From Chlamydiales bacterium STE3 (GTDB lineage: Bacteria > Chlamydiota > Chlamydiia > Chlamydiales > Parachlamydiaceae): 64,000 nt of DNA. The DNA lies in the NCBI GenBank assembly GCA_011125455.1, contig VKHO01000058.1:62001-126000 (forward strand), read 5' to 3'. This document shows, one piece after another, positions 1-8,628 of the stretch. The notes under the pieces are model-generated. The model was not told the origin of the DNA. It worked only from the letters and a program-made list of their open reading frames with translations, and did not search any database. The translations under genes and the position numbers were made by a program. Position 1 is the stretch's first letter, and each line of letters begins with the position of its first letter.

Positions 1-2
1 CT

Positions 3-131
3 GGGCAATTTTTAACCATCGACTTTACGATCGATGAACATAACCAAATTACGAATGTCACGCAAAGCGGCCCTGCAACCTACCATTTTAAGGGAAGCTT
101 TGCTTTATCTAAGGAAGATTTATGCCATTAA
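3..131 (+). CDS. dapF: Diaminopimelate epimerase, C-terminal end (partial)
   Basis: An open frame enters from the left edge and ends at TAA 129-131, overlapping the next ATG (122) by ten bases. The visible tail has the pattern 'LTIDF...VTQSGPATYHFKGSF', which matches the DapF C-terminus, where a GPA-x-x-x-x-x-G strand closes the second lobe. DapF interconverts LL- and meso-diaminopimelate for lysine and peptidoglycan precursors in the cytoplasm. In Chlamydia, dapF (CT430) adjoins the UPF0158 gene (CT429), as here. The catalytic cysteines lie outside the window, so the assignment rests on the tail and on synteny. Confidence 0.75.
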   Translation, partial: GQFLTIDFTIDEHNQITNVTQSGPATYHFKGSFALSKEDLCH

Positions 132-1213
132 AAACAAAACAAATCGCCCAAAATCCATTGATCTTACGCTGTCATCGACTCATGGAATCTTTTGCAAAAT
201 GTGATGACGAGCGCGATTTCTACCTCGATCGTATGGAAGGCTTTATTCTATTTGTCGATCTGGATAAATCAGAAGATGAGCTAAAGAAGTTAGAAACAGA
301 AATTGAAACGAATCATGAACGCTATTGCATGATCCCTAAACTTACTTTTTATGAAACGAAGAAAATCATGGAAGGTTTCGTCAATGAAAAAGTCTATGAC
401 ATCGATACAAAAGAAAAGCTTTTAGAAATTATTCAATCTAAAGAAGCGCGCGAAAACTTTTTAGAATTTATCTACGACCACCATACCGAATTTGAAAAAT
501 GGCAGCAATTTTACCAAGAGCGCTCCCGTATTAGGATTATCGAATGGCTAAGGCAGAATCATTTTGAATTTGTTTTTGAAGAGGACCTGGACCTCCCAAA
601 AGATATTATTGAAAAGCTAAAAACGGAGTTATTTGAACCCAAGGCAAGCAAAGAAGTTTTAGCAGCTCGCAAAACGCTCTTTTTGAAAGCAAAAACTTAT
701 TACTCTAACGAAGCTTTAAATCCTCGCCCAAAAAGAGGGAGACCGCCAAAACAGGTCACAAAATTAGAAGTAGAGCCACAAATCACCACAGACATCTACA
801 CCACAGTTCCTAGTGGGGTTAGGCCCTTTCTCTTTATTCCTGATTATTCACACGGCTCTTCGATGATTTTTTCGCCGAAATTCGAAAACGAAGAGCAGTT
901 ATTGGCCAGAAAGAAAGCTTCTGGTTACGAATATGAAATCAGTATGGAGAATCTTAATCAAAAGCTTTCGGCTTTAAAAAGCCTTTCTACTCGCTGGGAA
1001 CAGGATGAGCAAACATCAAAAAAGGGTATGTCCGAAGAAAAACTAGATTTTAGCTTTGATGATGATGAAGAAGATGAGGATGATACATCTGCTGAATTTA
1101 AAAAAAAATCGACTAAATCTACCAAGCCCTCTAAAGCTTCCAAAAAACCTGCTAAAGACAAAACACCCACGAAAGCAAAAACTACGGCTACCACCAAAAA
1201 ACCTAAAAAATAA
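122..1213 (+). CDS. UPF0158-like protein with AT-hook-like motif and lysine-rich tail
   Basis: A 363-aa protein of unknown function. Residues about 1-165 are acidic and helical and resemble the UPF0158 family as I recall it (Chlamydia CT429, same position beside dapF). Beyond the family core, residues 204-210 read KRGRPPK, a canonical AT-hook core (RGRP). An acidic run (about 313-326, mostly D/E) is followed by a tail from about 327 to 363 made almost wholly of K, S, T, P and A, like histone H1 or the chlamydial histone-like proteins. The start overlaps the dapF stop by 10 bases, implying translational coupling. Binding to DNA is an inference from the motif and tail; nothing shows an enzyme. 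Confidence 0.65.
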   Translation: MPLKTKQIAQNPLILRCHRLMESFAKCDDERDFYLDRMEGFILFVDLDKSEDELKKLETEIETNHERYCMIPKLTFYETKKIMEGFVNEKVYDIDTKEKLLEIIQSKEARENFLEFIYDHHTEFEKWQQFYQERSRIRIIEWLRQNHFEFVFEEDLDLPKDIIEKLKTELFEPKASKEVLAARKTLFLKAKTYYSNEALNPRPKRGRPPKQVTKLEVEPQITTDIYTTVPSGVRPFLFIPDYSHGSSMIFSPKFENEEQLLARKKASGYEYEISMENLNQKLSALKSLSTRWEQDEQTSKKGMSEEKLDFSFDDDEEDEDDTSAEFKKKSTKSTKPSKASKKPAKDKTPTKAKTTATTKKPKK

Positions 1214-1217
1214 GTTA

Positions 1218-1249
1218 AGAGAAGAAGATTGCTCTTCTTCTCTTTTTTT
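1218..1249 (+). terminator. Rho-independent terminator after the UPF0158-like gene
   Basis: A perfect 11-bp stem (1218-1228 with 1233-1243, AGAGAAGAAGA/TCTTCTTCTCT) with a 4-base loop is followed by a run of seven T (1243-1249), five bases after the stop codon. It separates the dapF unit from the nucleotide transporter. Confidence 0.85.
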
Positions 1250-1421
1250 AGAAATTTTCAAAATCAAAAGCTTTAATCTCTACTGCTTTTTCACTTTTTT
1301 AAATACTCTAAAATACCATTTTGTTCCGTCTTTGATCTTTCCTTTAAATAGATTATTTTATGAATTTTCTTGAATTTAAAAAAAGGGTCGTTAAAATCTC
1401 TCCTTTCAAAAAGGATTTCTT

Positions 1422-2981
1422 ATGGCTTCAATAGACAATTCAAAATTTGGAACATTAAGGTCATTATTCTGGCCAATTTACCGTCATGAACGCAGGAATC
1501 TAGTTCCTATGCTTCTCATGCTATTTCTTATCTGCTTTAATTATAGTATATTAAGGACCATTAAGGACGTAATTCTCGTCACTGCAGCGGGAGCAGAAGT
1601 GATTCCGTTTATCAAAGTCTGGGCCATTTTCCCTATGGCAATCTTGGTAACATTAATTTTTACTCAGCTATCGAATAAATTTACTCAAGAAAAAGTTTTT
1701 TATTTTATGGTGAGTGGATTTTTAGCCTTTTACGCTTTTTTTGCTTTTTTTCTTTATCCGGCAAGAGAAGCTATGCATTGCAATCAGCTAGCAGATTACC
1801 TACAACAGATCTTGCCCGCTGGATGCAAGGGGATGATTTTCATGCTGCGTTATTGGTCCTTTACCGCCTTTTACGTTATGAGTGAACTTTGGAGCACAAG
1901 CATCATGACTGTCCTATTCTGGGGGCTTGCTAATGAAATTACCAAGTTAACAGAAGCAAAGCGTTTTTATAGCGTATTAAGTATTGGCTCCAATTTTGCC
2001 TCTATCGCAGCAGGAATAATTGCTGGCCAAGTGACGCACTTGGAAGGCATTACAGGGCTGCTTATTGGAAAGGATTCCTGGGAGCAAGCTTTAATGATTC
2101 TTGTATCCCTGATCGTCATCAGTGGAATTATCACGATGCTTATTTACCGCTGGATGAGTGTTAATGTTTTAAACAGCAGCTCTCAAGAGTTAGATGGTGA
2201 AGAAAAACCGATCTTTAAGCAAAAAGAACGTCTTTCCTTGAGAGAGGGCTTATCCTACGTTTTAAGGTCAAATTACCTTACTTGCATTGCAGTTATCGTC
2301 GTCTCCTATAATCTGGTCATTAATCTTGTCGATGTTGTTTGGAAGGATCAGTTAGGCCTCCTTTACCCTTCCAAAACAGAATACAATGACCATTTGAGCC
2401 ATTTGCTGATTATGCAAGGTGTTTTATCAACGCTGCTTGCTGTCGCGATGTCTCAGCTGATTAACTTATTTGGCTGGACCAAAACCGCACTTATTACGCC
2501 TATTGTGATGCTCATCACCTGTTTAGGTTTTTTTGGATTTCTATTTTTCCAAAATCAAATTACAGACCTTGCCCTTTTTTCTTTCTTAGGAATGAGTCCA
2601 CTGGCCATAGCCGTTTACTTTGGATCTATTCAGAATGCGACAATCAAAGCCGCTAAATACTCGGTCTTTGATGCTACAAAGGAAATGAGCTATATTCCCT
2701 TGAGCCATGAATGCAAATTGCAGGGCAAAACGGCAATTGATGGCATTGGATCGCGCTTTGGAAAATTTGGAGGTTCTGTTATTCACCAGTTACTCTTGCT
2801 ATTTTTTGTCACAGTGGGATCGAGTGCACCTATCGTCGCCACGATTTTAATTGGCGTTATTGCAATATGGATTGTAGCGGTTAGAGCCTTAGGCCGACAG
2901 TTTGCAGAGCTAAATCCTCAATCAGATTTAATCGCTCGAGAAAAGGTTGACTTGAAAGAGAAGCCCCATTTAGTGACCTAA
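1422..2981 (+). CDS. ATP/ADP translocase family (NTT/Tlc) nucleotide transporter
   Basis: A 519-aa polytopic membrane protein with about 11-12 hydrophobic segments. Family marks are 'LRTIKDVILV' in the first helices and the late block 'DATKEMSYIPL...GKTAIDGIGSRFGK', which matches the TLC family block 'DATKEMAYIPLD...KGKAAIDV'. These carriers exchange host ATP for bacterial ADP or import other nucleotides, NAD or nucleoside phosphates across the inner membrane. Amoeba symbionts carry several paralogues with different substrates, so the substrate cannot be told from this sequence. The residue after 'YIPL' is serine where the ATP/ADP exchangers I remember have aspartate, which may hint at another substrate. 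AAGGA lies 8 bases before the ATG. Confidence 0.88.
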   Translation: MASIDNSKFGTLRSLFWPIYRHERRNLVPMLLMLFLICFNYSILRTIKDVILVTAAGAEVIPFIKVWAIFPMAILVTLIFTQLSNKFTQEKVFYFMVSGFLAFYAFFAFFLYPAREAMHCNQLADYLQQILPAGCKGMIFMLRYWSFTAFYVMSELWSTSIMTVLFWGLANEITKLTEAKRFYSVLSIGSNFASIAAGIIAGQVTHLEGITGLLIGKDSWEQALMILVSLIVISGIITMLIYRWMSVNVLNSSSQELDGEEKPIFKQKERLSLREGLSYVLRSNYLTCIAVIVVSYNLVINLVDVVWKDQLGLLYPSKTEYNDHLSHLLIMQGVLSTLLAVAMSQLINLFGWTKTALITPIVMLITCLGFFGFLFFQNQITDLALFSFLGMSPLAIAVYFGSIQNATIKAAKYSVFDATKEMSYIPLSHECKLQGKTAIDGIGSRFGKFGGSVIHQLLLLFFVTVGSSAPIVATILIGVIAIWIVAVRALGRQFAELNPQSDLIAREKVDLKEKPHLVT

Positions 2982-2992
2982 AAAGCAAATAA

Positions 2993-3029
2993 TAGACGAC
3001 CTGGGCTATAAAATTACCCTCGTCGTCTA
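2993..3029. terminator. Hairpin between convergent NTT and aspS genes
   Basis: TAGACGAC (2993-3000) pairs with GTCGTCTA (3022-3029), and the stem can extend inwards through GGG/CCC. A second smaller hairpin (AGCATC/GATGCT) lies near 3092-3110 on the aspS side. No strong T-run follows either, so they are probable rather than classic terminators. Confidence 0.5.
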
Positions 3030-3145
3030 GGCTAAATGTTCTTGTATTGAGAACTTGATAATGCCTAAGCCAAAGTTGATATTTAGCTTTAAAGCATCAT
3101 TGAAGATGCTTATTATAGTTTGGTTTAAGGGAGTCACCCCCCTGT

Positions 3146-4954
3146 TTATTGTTTTGAAAAATTGCCAAACTTAGGCTGAACCAAAGCAATAAGATCTTGA
3201 GATTGCATCACAATAGATTCTGTCAAGAGCCCGCAATTAAAAGCTGCCCGCTCGTGGTTTTTTATTGATTCATCGAAAAATGTTTCTACATTGATTAAAT
3301 GCCCAAAAGGAGGAATTCCTCCGATCTGAAGGCCAAAACGTTCTTTGATAACTTCGGCATCTTCAAACTCGCATTTTTCTCCAACTAAATTAGAAATTGC
3401 TTTCATGTCCAATTTTAGATGTGAAGGTAAGTTAAACTGGAAGTTCTTCTTTGTATTTTTTCCTTTTACAATAATTGATTTGATCCCTTCTTCCATCTTT
3501 GTGTGGCGCACGCGAGCAGATTCCTCCGAGGTCGGAGTAGCAGAATGAGAAAGATGTTGAAAGGAGTATTCTTCAGTCTTAAGAAGGCGAATGATTTCGT
3601 TACGTAAATTTTCCTGGCCAAAAAACATCTTAGCCTTGATACGATTGCCCGCTATTCTTTTCGGATCTGATGGAAACAATGAAGCTTCTCTGATATTTTT
3701 GAGCCTTAATAATGTCATTGTTAGACGCTCCAACCCCATTCCGAAACCTCCATGAGGAGGCATGCCGTATTTAAAAATACTTAAATAGTCCTCAAAAGCA
3801 GCGGGGTCCATGCCTTTTGCTAAAATCCCTTCCACCATGGCGGAATAGGTGTGGCATCTTTGACCGCCAGAGGTAATTTCTGCACCCCCACAAAGGAGAT
3901 CAAAAGTATTTGTCAATTCTTCATTTCCTTCCATAGGATAAGCATAGAATGGCCGCTTACTCTTTTTCCAATCGATCACAAAAATAAAGTCTGTACCAAA
4001 TTCTTCTTGTGCGTACTTGCAGAGTTCTTTTTCAGCAGCGGGGCTTAAATCAGTCTCCTTTCTCTCATCTACTCCAGTTCGTTTAAAATACAATTCTTGC
4101 GCTTCTGCAAATGTCAGTCGAGGAAATGGAACTTCTGGTGGCGCCGTAACAAGTTGATTGCCAAGAATCTCAATTTCCTTAGCACACTGTTTTTTTATAA
4201 AGGCGATCATAAACTTCAAGCACCCCTCTTGGATATCCAAAATTTCGTGCCAGTGGTTGAAAAAGCCCATCTCAAATTCAAATTGTTTTCCTTCAGAAAG
4301 ATGCCGAGGTGTATGGGATTTTTCCGCTCGGAAAAAAGGCATAATCGCAAATACCCTCTCATTTACTCCAACCATAATCTGCTTATAAAGCTGGCTGCTC
4401 TGAGCAAGTGTTGCAGCGTAACCGAAATAGTCGACATTAAAAAATTCAGCACCCCCTTCGGAAGAAGCACCTAAAATATTGGGGGCAAAATATTCGACAG
4501 CATGAATAGTATCATGCATGTATAAACGGTACGCATGAGCTAGCTCTGCCTGAATTTTAAATATGGCTTGTATTTCTCGATTGCGTAAAGCAATCGGACG
4601 ATGATCCAAAATAAACTCCAAATCCGATGGAATCTGCGGTTTATAATATTCAATAGGGGAAATGTCATGGATAGGGACTTGAACATGAATCTTAGGCTGA
4701 ACAACCTCCACTTTTAAATGGGCTTGGGGTGTAGAAACGACTTTTCCTTCCACAACTAACACAGAACCCGGCTGCAATGCAGCAATTTTGCGGTACTCCT
4801 CTTTATCTTCGATAACAATTTGTGCAAGGCCGGTGCGATCTCGAAGAATGAGAAAACAGATCTTTCCTTTTGAACGTAAGTTATTAATCCACCCTGAAAG
4901 CAAAACTGGTTGATCAATGTGTTCTGTTAATTCTGAAGCTAGAATTCGTTTCAT
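3146..4954 (-). CDS. aspS: Archaeal-type aspartyl-tRNA synthetase fused to a YbaK/INS-type deacylase domain
   Basis: A 602-aa protein. Residues 1-105 are the OB-fold anticodon-binding domain and about 110-444 the class II catalytic core, with motif 2 'FRAEKSHTPRHL' and motif 3 'GGFGMGLERL'. The order and spacing, including 'EITSGGQR', are of the short archaeal AspRS type (AspS2), without the GAD insertion of bacterial AspRS. From 445 to 602 follows a second domain with 'EGIKSIIVKG', 'IGGIPPFGHL' and 'DESI', the pattern of YbaK/ProX/INS aminoacyl-tRNA deacylases. AspRS of this type often charges both tRNA-Asp and tRNA-Asn, the latter repaired by GatCAB. The appended domain would hydrolyse a mischarged tRNA; its target is unknown. 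GGAAAG precedes the ATG. An AsnRS is less likely from motif 2 and the archaeal AspRS pattern. Confidence 0.85.
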   Translation of the reverse strand: MKRILASELTEHIDQPVLLSGWINNLRSKGKICFLILRDRTGLAQIVIEDKEEYRKIAALQPGSVLVVEGKVVSTPQAHLKVEVVQPKIHVQVPIHDISPIEYYKPQIPSDLEFILDHRPIALRNREIQAIFKIQAELAHAYRLYMHDTIHAVEYFAPNILGASSEGGAEFFNVDYFGYAATLAQSSQLYKQIMVGVNERVFAIMPFFRAEKSHTPRHLSEGKQFEFEMGFFNHWHEILDIQEGCLKFMIAFIKKQCAKEIEILGNQLVTAPPEVPFPRLTFAEAQELYFKRTGVDERKETDLSPAAEKELCKYAQEEFGTDFIFVIDWKKSKRPFYAYPMEGNEELTNTFDLLCGGAEITSGGQRCHTYSAMVEGILAKGMDPAAFEDYLSIFKYGMPPHGGFGMGLERLTMTLLRLKNIREASLFPSDPKRIAGNRIKAKMFFGQENLRNEIIRLLKTEEYSFQHLSHSATPTSEESARVRHTKMEEGIKSIIVKGKNTKKNFQFNLPSHLKLDMKAISNLVGEKCEFEDAEVIKERFGLQIGGIPPFGHLINVETFFDESIKNHERAAFNCGLLTESIVMQSQDLIALVQPKFGNFSKQ

Positions 4955-5031
4955 ATACTTTCCAATTTTTAAGGCAAAATTCTATCAAAAAAAAGCAATT
5001 CATGCATCTTTTACAAAGAGCGATTTCCCCA

Positions 5032-6477
5032 TTATCCCCCTAAATGCTTCAGGCATTCTTTTTGAAGCGCATTTTGTAGGGCTTCAAGGCCTAAAAAAGG
5101 AAACCAATCACGAAATTGAAGACAAGCTTGGTTGACAAACATTTCATAGCCATAGATGACCTGACAACCAGATTGAAGAGCTTTTTTGATTAAGATGCTT
5201 TGTTTGGGCATTGTATTGATATCCATCACAAGGCACTTTTTATGTAAGACTAGATCTTCAACAGGATTTTCAAGAGGAGTGCAGTTAATAATAATATCAA
5301 AATCTTGTGCGTGTAGGGAGCGAATATCCATTGCATAACATTGCAATTTTTCTGCAACCTGCTCTGCCTTATCTAAATTTCGATTAAAAATAGTCACTTG
5401 CCCACCTCTTAAGCAAGCTTCATAAATGATTGCCTTTGAAGCACCTCCACAACCAATCACTGCAATTTTTTTTTGGTTAACCCTGCATTTCTTTTCAATC
5501 GCCTGGAGAGCACCTACTCCATCTGTGTTGAAGCCTCGCAGTTTATCGGAATGAAAAGAGATTGTGTTTACCGCTCCAATGATCGCTGCATCTTTGTCGA
5601 TCTCATCTATATAAGGTAAAATCGCTTCTTTTAAAGGCATTGTTACGCTCAAGCCAAGCCATCCGCATTCTTTCATTTGCTGTAATAAAACCGGAAGCCT
5701 TCCTACCGTCACATCCATTTTTAAATAGATTCCTTCAAGTGCAAAAAGCCTCATGAGTGCATTGTGCGTCCAATGACTAATGCTCTTTCTTGTTTGCCCT
5801 CCTATTAACCCATAAAGATGCTTCTTCCCTTGAAAATCACCATAGATAGATTGTATTTCTTTAACCGTTTGCTGCCCTGGAGCCAAAGATGTTGATGCTC
5901 CAAAGTAAGTCCAGGCATTATTAAATCTTGAACTCAATAAGCGACTTAGCGCGCCATTTTCTCCCATGCTGATTCCAATGACATCTTGCATTTTTTGGGT
6001 GTAGAGCATCAAGCGAAAAGCATCTGTCGGACAATGAGCAAACGTCGCAATTTTATAGAGGTCAGCAGGGATAGTTTTTAAAAAAGAATGCAGTTCAGTA
6101 AAGCATTTGGGTGTCTGCTGAAAATCATGGTGCGAACAAATTACCTTAATATGCGGAAATTGTTCTTTTAATCTTCGTATGAAATGAGGGTGGATATGGC
6201 TTTCTATGTCAACATAGGCAGGGTTAAGTTGACAAAGTTGTTCAATTTCTAAAAGCCGATCTTCCTCCCTACCTTGAAAACATCCCCTCATGCTTGTTGA
6301 GCGAAGCGTAAAGATAACGGGCTTTTGCGTTTTGGATTGCAAAGAAGCAATGGCTTGCAAATTCCTTGAAGAAAAATAATCGAGCCGAAATTCAAATAAA
6401 GCCGCATGCTCTTCAAGATTTGCGATTTGTCTTTCCGCCTCTTCAAAACTTGGGCCACTAATGACAATGCATGACAT
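5032..6477 (-). CDS. aroDE: Bifunctional 3-dehydroquinate dehydratase / shikimate dehydrogenase (AroD-AroE fusion)
   Basis: 481 aa. Residues 1 to about 215 form a type I dehydroquinase barrel with the catalytic histidine in 'CSHHDF' and the Schiff-base lysine in 'DLYKIATF'. Residues about 220-481 are shikimate dehydrogenase: 'GGQTRKSISHWTHN' (substrate site), lysine in 'MPLKEAI', 'NTDGVGAL', and the NADP loop 'GCGGASKAI'. The fusion carries out steps 3 and 4 of the chorismate pathway and is typical of chlamydiae (and plants). It is the last gene of the aro operon; its first 20 bases overlap the end of aroB, pointing to translational coupling. Confidence 0.95.
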   Translation of the reverse strand: MSCIVISGPSFEEAERQIANLEEHAALFEFRLDYFSSRNLQAIASLQSKTQKPVIFTLRSTSMRGCFQGREEDRLLEIEQLCQLNPAYVDIESHIHPHFIRRLKEQFPHIKVICSHHDFQQTPKCFTELHSFLKTIPADLYKIATFAHCPTDAFRLMLYTQKMQDVIGISMGENGALSRLLSSRFNNAWTYFGASTSLAPGQQTVKEIQSIYGDFQGKKHLYGLIGGQTRKSISHWTHNALMRLFALEGIYLKMDVTVGRLPVLLQQMKECGWLGLSVTMPLKEAILPYIDEIDKDAAIIGAVNTISFHSDKLRGFNTDGVGALQAIEKKCRVNQKKIAVIGCGGASKAIIYEACLRGGQVTIFNRNLDKAEQVAEKLQCYAMDIRSLHAQDFDIIINCTPLENPVEDLVLHKKCLVMDINTMPKQSILIKKALQSGCQVIYGYEMFVNQACLQFRDWFPFLGLEALQNALQKECLKHLGG

Positions 6478-7537
6478 CGTTCAACCAGTTAACTGTTTGA
6501 GCAATAAAAAGGGGATCTACTTCCTCACAATACCTTCCTTCAAAAGATTTTGCTCGACCGATCGCATCCAACAATACAAATCGAGGCTTTCCATTCGTCC
6601 CTTTTTTATCTAGTCTCATCGCTTGAAGAAGGGCATCAGCATCAAAAGGAGCAAGCGATAGTTTCTTACATTGATAACGCCCAATAAGATCAATAATACG
6701 TTCCAGTTGAGTCTTGGAAAGAAACCCTAGGGAATATGAAAGGTGGCTCTCTGCAAGTATGCCTAACGCCACTGCTTCACCATGAGAAAGGGCATGCTGG
6801 GTCACTAGCTCTATAGCATGTCCAAAAGTATGGCCAAAATTGAGCAAGCGCCTTTTTCCTTTTTCAAGGGGGTCTTTACGAAGGATTTTTTGTTTAATTG
6901 CAATTGCTTTGGAGACTACGTTTAACATCAGGTCATTGTCTAGATTCAAAATTGCCTCAGCGTTATCCCTAAGAAACAAAAAAAACTGCCGATCAGCAAT
7001 CACCCCATGCTTAATCGCTTCCATCATGCCATTTCTAATTTCCTCAATAGGAAGGGTATGTAAAAAAGCCAGATCGATGTATGTCTTCTCAGGAAAATAA
7101 AAAGAGCCAATTAAATTTTTTCCGTAAGGCGTATTCACTGCTGTTTTTCCGCCAATTGAAGCATCCACCATTCCGATTAATGTTGTCGGGATAAAGAGAA
7201 GCGGAACGCCACGGCAAAAAGTTGCAGCAACAAACCCAGCCAAATCAGTAACTACTCCCCCTCCAAACCCGATTACTAAGCTATCACGACTAAAGTTATC
7301 AGCCATCATTTCATTTTCGATATGTTCTTTCGTCGCGCGGGTTTTGAGTTTTTCTCCTGCCGGAAACGTATAGAGAAATACCTCTTTAGCACAATTTTTC
7401 AAGACAGCAATAAGACGCTCTGCATGGAGTTTTTCAACATGGCAATCTGTAATTACAGCAGTTTTTTTAGGAAGCGTTTTTAAGTCTTCATAAAATGAAG
7501 AGCTTTCAATAGAACCTAGGTAATATTCATGAAACAT
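6458..7537 (-). CDS. aroB: 3-dehydroquinate synthase
   Basis: 359 aa from the ATG at 7537, two bases after the aroC stop; an upstream in-frame extension to 7633 is cysteine-rich and lies over the aroC reading frame, so it is not used. The NAD-binding 'GFGGGVVTDLAGF', the block 'PTTLIGMVDASIGGK' and the metal ligands in 'MMEAIKHG' and 'FGHTFGHAIE' are all present. It cyclises DAHP to 3-dehydroquinate in the cytoplasm. No DAHP synthase gene is in this operon, as in Chlamydia where it lies elsewhere. Confidence 0.95.
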   Translation of the reverse strand: MFHEYYLGSIESSSFYEDLKTLPKKTAVITDCHVEKLHAERLIAVLKNCAKEVFLYTFPAGEKLKTRATKEHIENEMMADNFSRDSLVIGFGGGVVTDLAGFVAATFCRGVPLLFIPTTLIGMVDASIGGKTAVNTPYGKNLIGSFYFPEKTYIDLAFLHTLPIEEIRNGMMEAIKHGVIADRQFFLFLRDNAEAILNLDNDLMLNVVSKAIAIKQKILRKDPLEKGKRRLLNFGHTFGHAIELVTQHALSHGEAVALGILAESHLSYSLGFLSKTQLERIIDLIGRYQCKKLSLAPFDADALLQAMRLDKKGTNGKPRFVLLDAIGRAKSFEGRYCEEVDPLFIAQTVNWLNDVMHCH

Positions 7538-7539
7538 AA

Positions 7540-8628
7540 CTAGACCCTGGCAGAGCGATTCATAAGCACAGCATCCGCTAATACAAGGCAAACCATCGCC
7601 TCCACAACCGGAACAGCACGGACTGCAACACAAGGGTCATGCCTAGATCCTTCTGGCAAAATGAGTAGGGCCTCTTGCTGATCAAAATCGAGAGTGGGTT
7701 GAGGTTGATTAATGCTTGAAGCCGGTTTAAAAGCTACCCTTCCGACAAGCGGCATTCCATTGGAAATTCCGCCAAGGGTCCCTCCTGCATGGTTTGTTTT
7801 TAACTTAATCCCTTCTTGGCTTTTATAAAAAAGATCATTATGGAAAGAGCCCTGCATACCCACGCTTTTAAAACCAGAGCCGATTTCAAAGCCTTTACTA
7901 GCAGGTAAGCCCATCAAAGCCTTTGCTAAATTAGCCTCTAGTTTTTCATAAACAGGTTCTCCAAGACCTGGAGGCAGTAAAGCAACAAATTCGACAACGC
8001 CTCCAATAGAATCTTTTTGAGTGAGAACTGCGGAAATTTTTTTTTCCATTTCCCTATTACTTTCAGTATTGGGGCAGAAAAGTGAATGGGTATAGCTCAA
8101 ATTTTTTAATTCATGAAAATCGAGATCAGGGATCGTTGCTTCATAATCTCCAACTTGCTTAAGGTATGCCACGACTTCTACACCCATATGATGCAAAAAT
8201 TTCTCTGCCACCACCCCTGCAGCAACACGACAAGCTGTTTCCCTTGCGGAAGCTCTCCCTCCGCCCCTATCGTCGAACACTCCATACTTTTCGCGATAGG
8301 TAAAATTCGCATGTCCTGGACGCAATAAGTTTTTTATAGCAGCGTAGGCAGAGGATCGGGCATCACGATTAGGAATGATAATAGAAATTGGAGCACCGGA
8401 AGTCACTCCCTCAAAAACACCAGACAAAATTTCTGCTTGATCACTCTCCTTTCTAGGAGAGGTGAAGGCAGAGTTGCCTGGGGCTCTTCTTTTCAGCGCT
8501 TGATTGACCTCTTCTTCTGAAATACTCACTCCTGCTGGGCAGCCATCAATAACGACCCCTATCGCTTTACCATGAGATTCCCCCCATGTTGTCATCTTAA
8601 ATAGAGTGCCAAAATGATTACTTGCCAT
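7540..8628 (-). CDS. aroC: Chorismate synthase
   Basis: 362 aa, full family length. Signatures are 'GESHGKAIGVVIDG' at the N-terminus, 'RPGHANFTYREKYG', 'DRGGGRASARETA' and the C-terminal 'RHDPCVAVRAVPVVEAM'. It makes chorismate from EPSP with reduced FMN. Its start overlaps the end of aroK by 11 bases within the tightly packed aro operon. Confidence 0.96.
   Translation of the reverse strand: MASNHFGTLFKMTTWGESHGKAIGVVIDGCPAGVSISEEEVNQALKRRAPGNSAFTSPRKESDQAEILSGVFEGVTSGAPISIIIPNRDARSSAYAAIKNLLRPGHANFTYREKYGVFDDRGGGRASARETACRVAAGVVAEKFLHHMGVEVVAYLKQVGDYEATIPDLDFHELKNLSYTHSLFCPNTESNREMEKKISAVLTQKDSIGGVVEFVALLPPGLGEPVYEKLEANLAKALMGLPASKGFEIGSGFKSVGMQGSFHNDLFYKSQEGIKLKTNHAGGTLGGISNGMPLVGRVAFKPASSINQPQPTLDFDQQEALLILPEGSRHDPCVAVRAVPVVEAMVCLVLADAVLMNRSARV

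Noticed and set aside
1043-1373. Overlapping frames rich in S, F or K at the end of the UPF0158-like gene
   Set aside because: Produced by the lysine/aspartate repeats of the real gene on other frames.
3146-4954. Asparaginyl-tRNA synthetase instead of AspRS
   Set aside because: Motif 2 and the 'EITSGGQR' block follow archaeal AspRS; still, a nondiscriminating activity is possible.
7538-7633. Cysteine-rich N-terminal extension of aroB
   Set aside because: It is the antisense-free but wrong-frame reading of the aroC end; the ATG at 7537 gives the normal AroB start.
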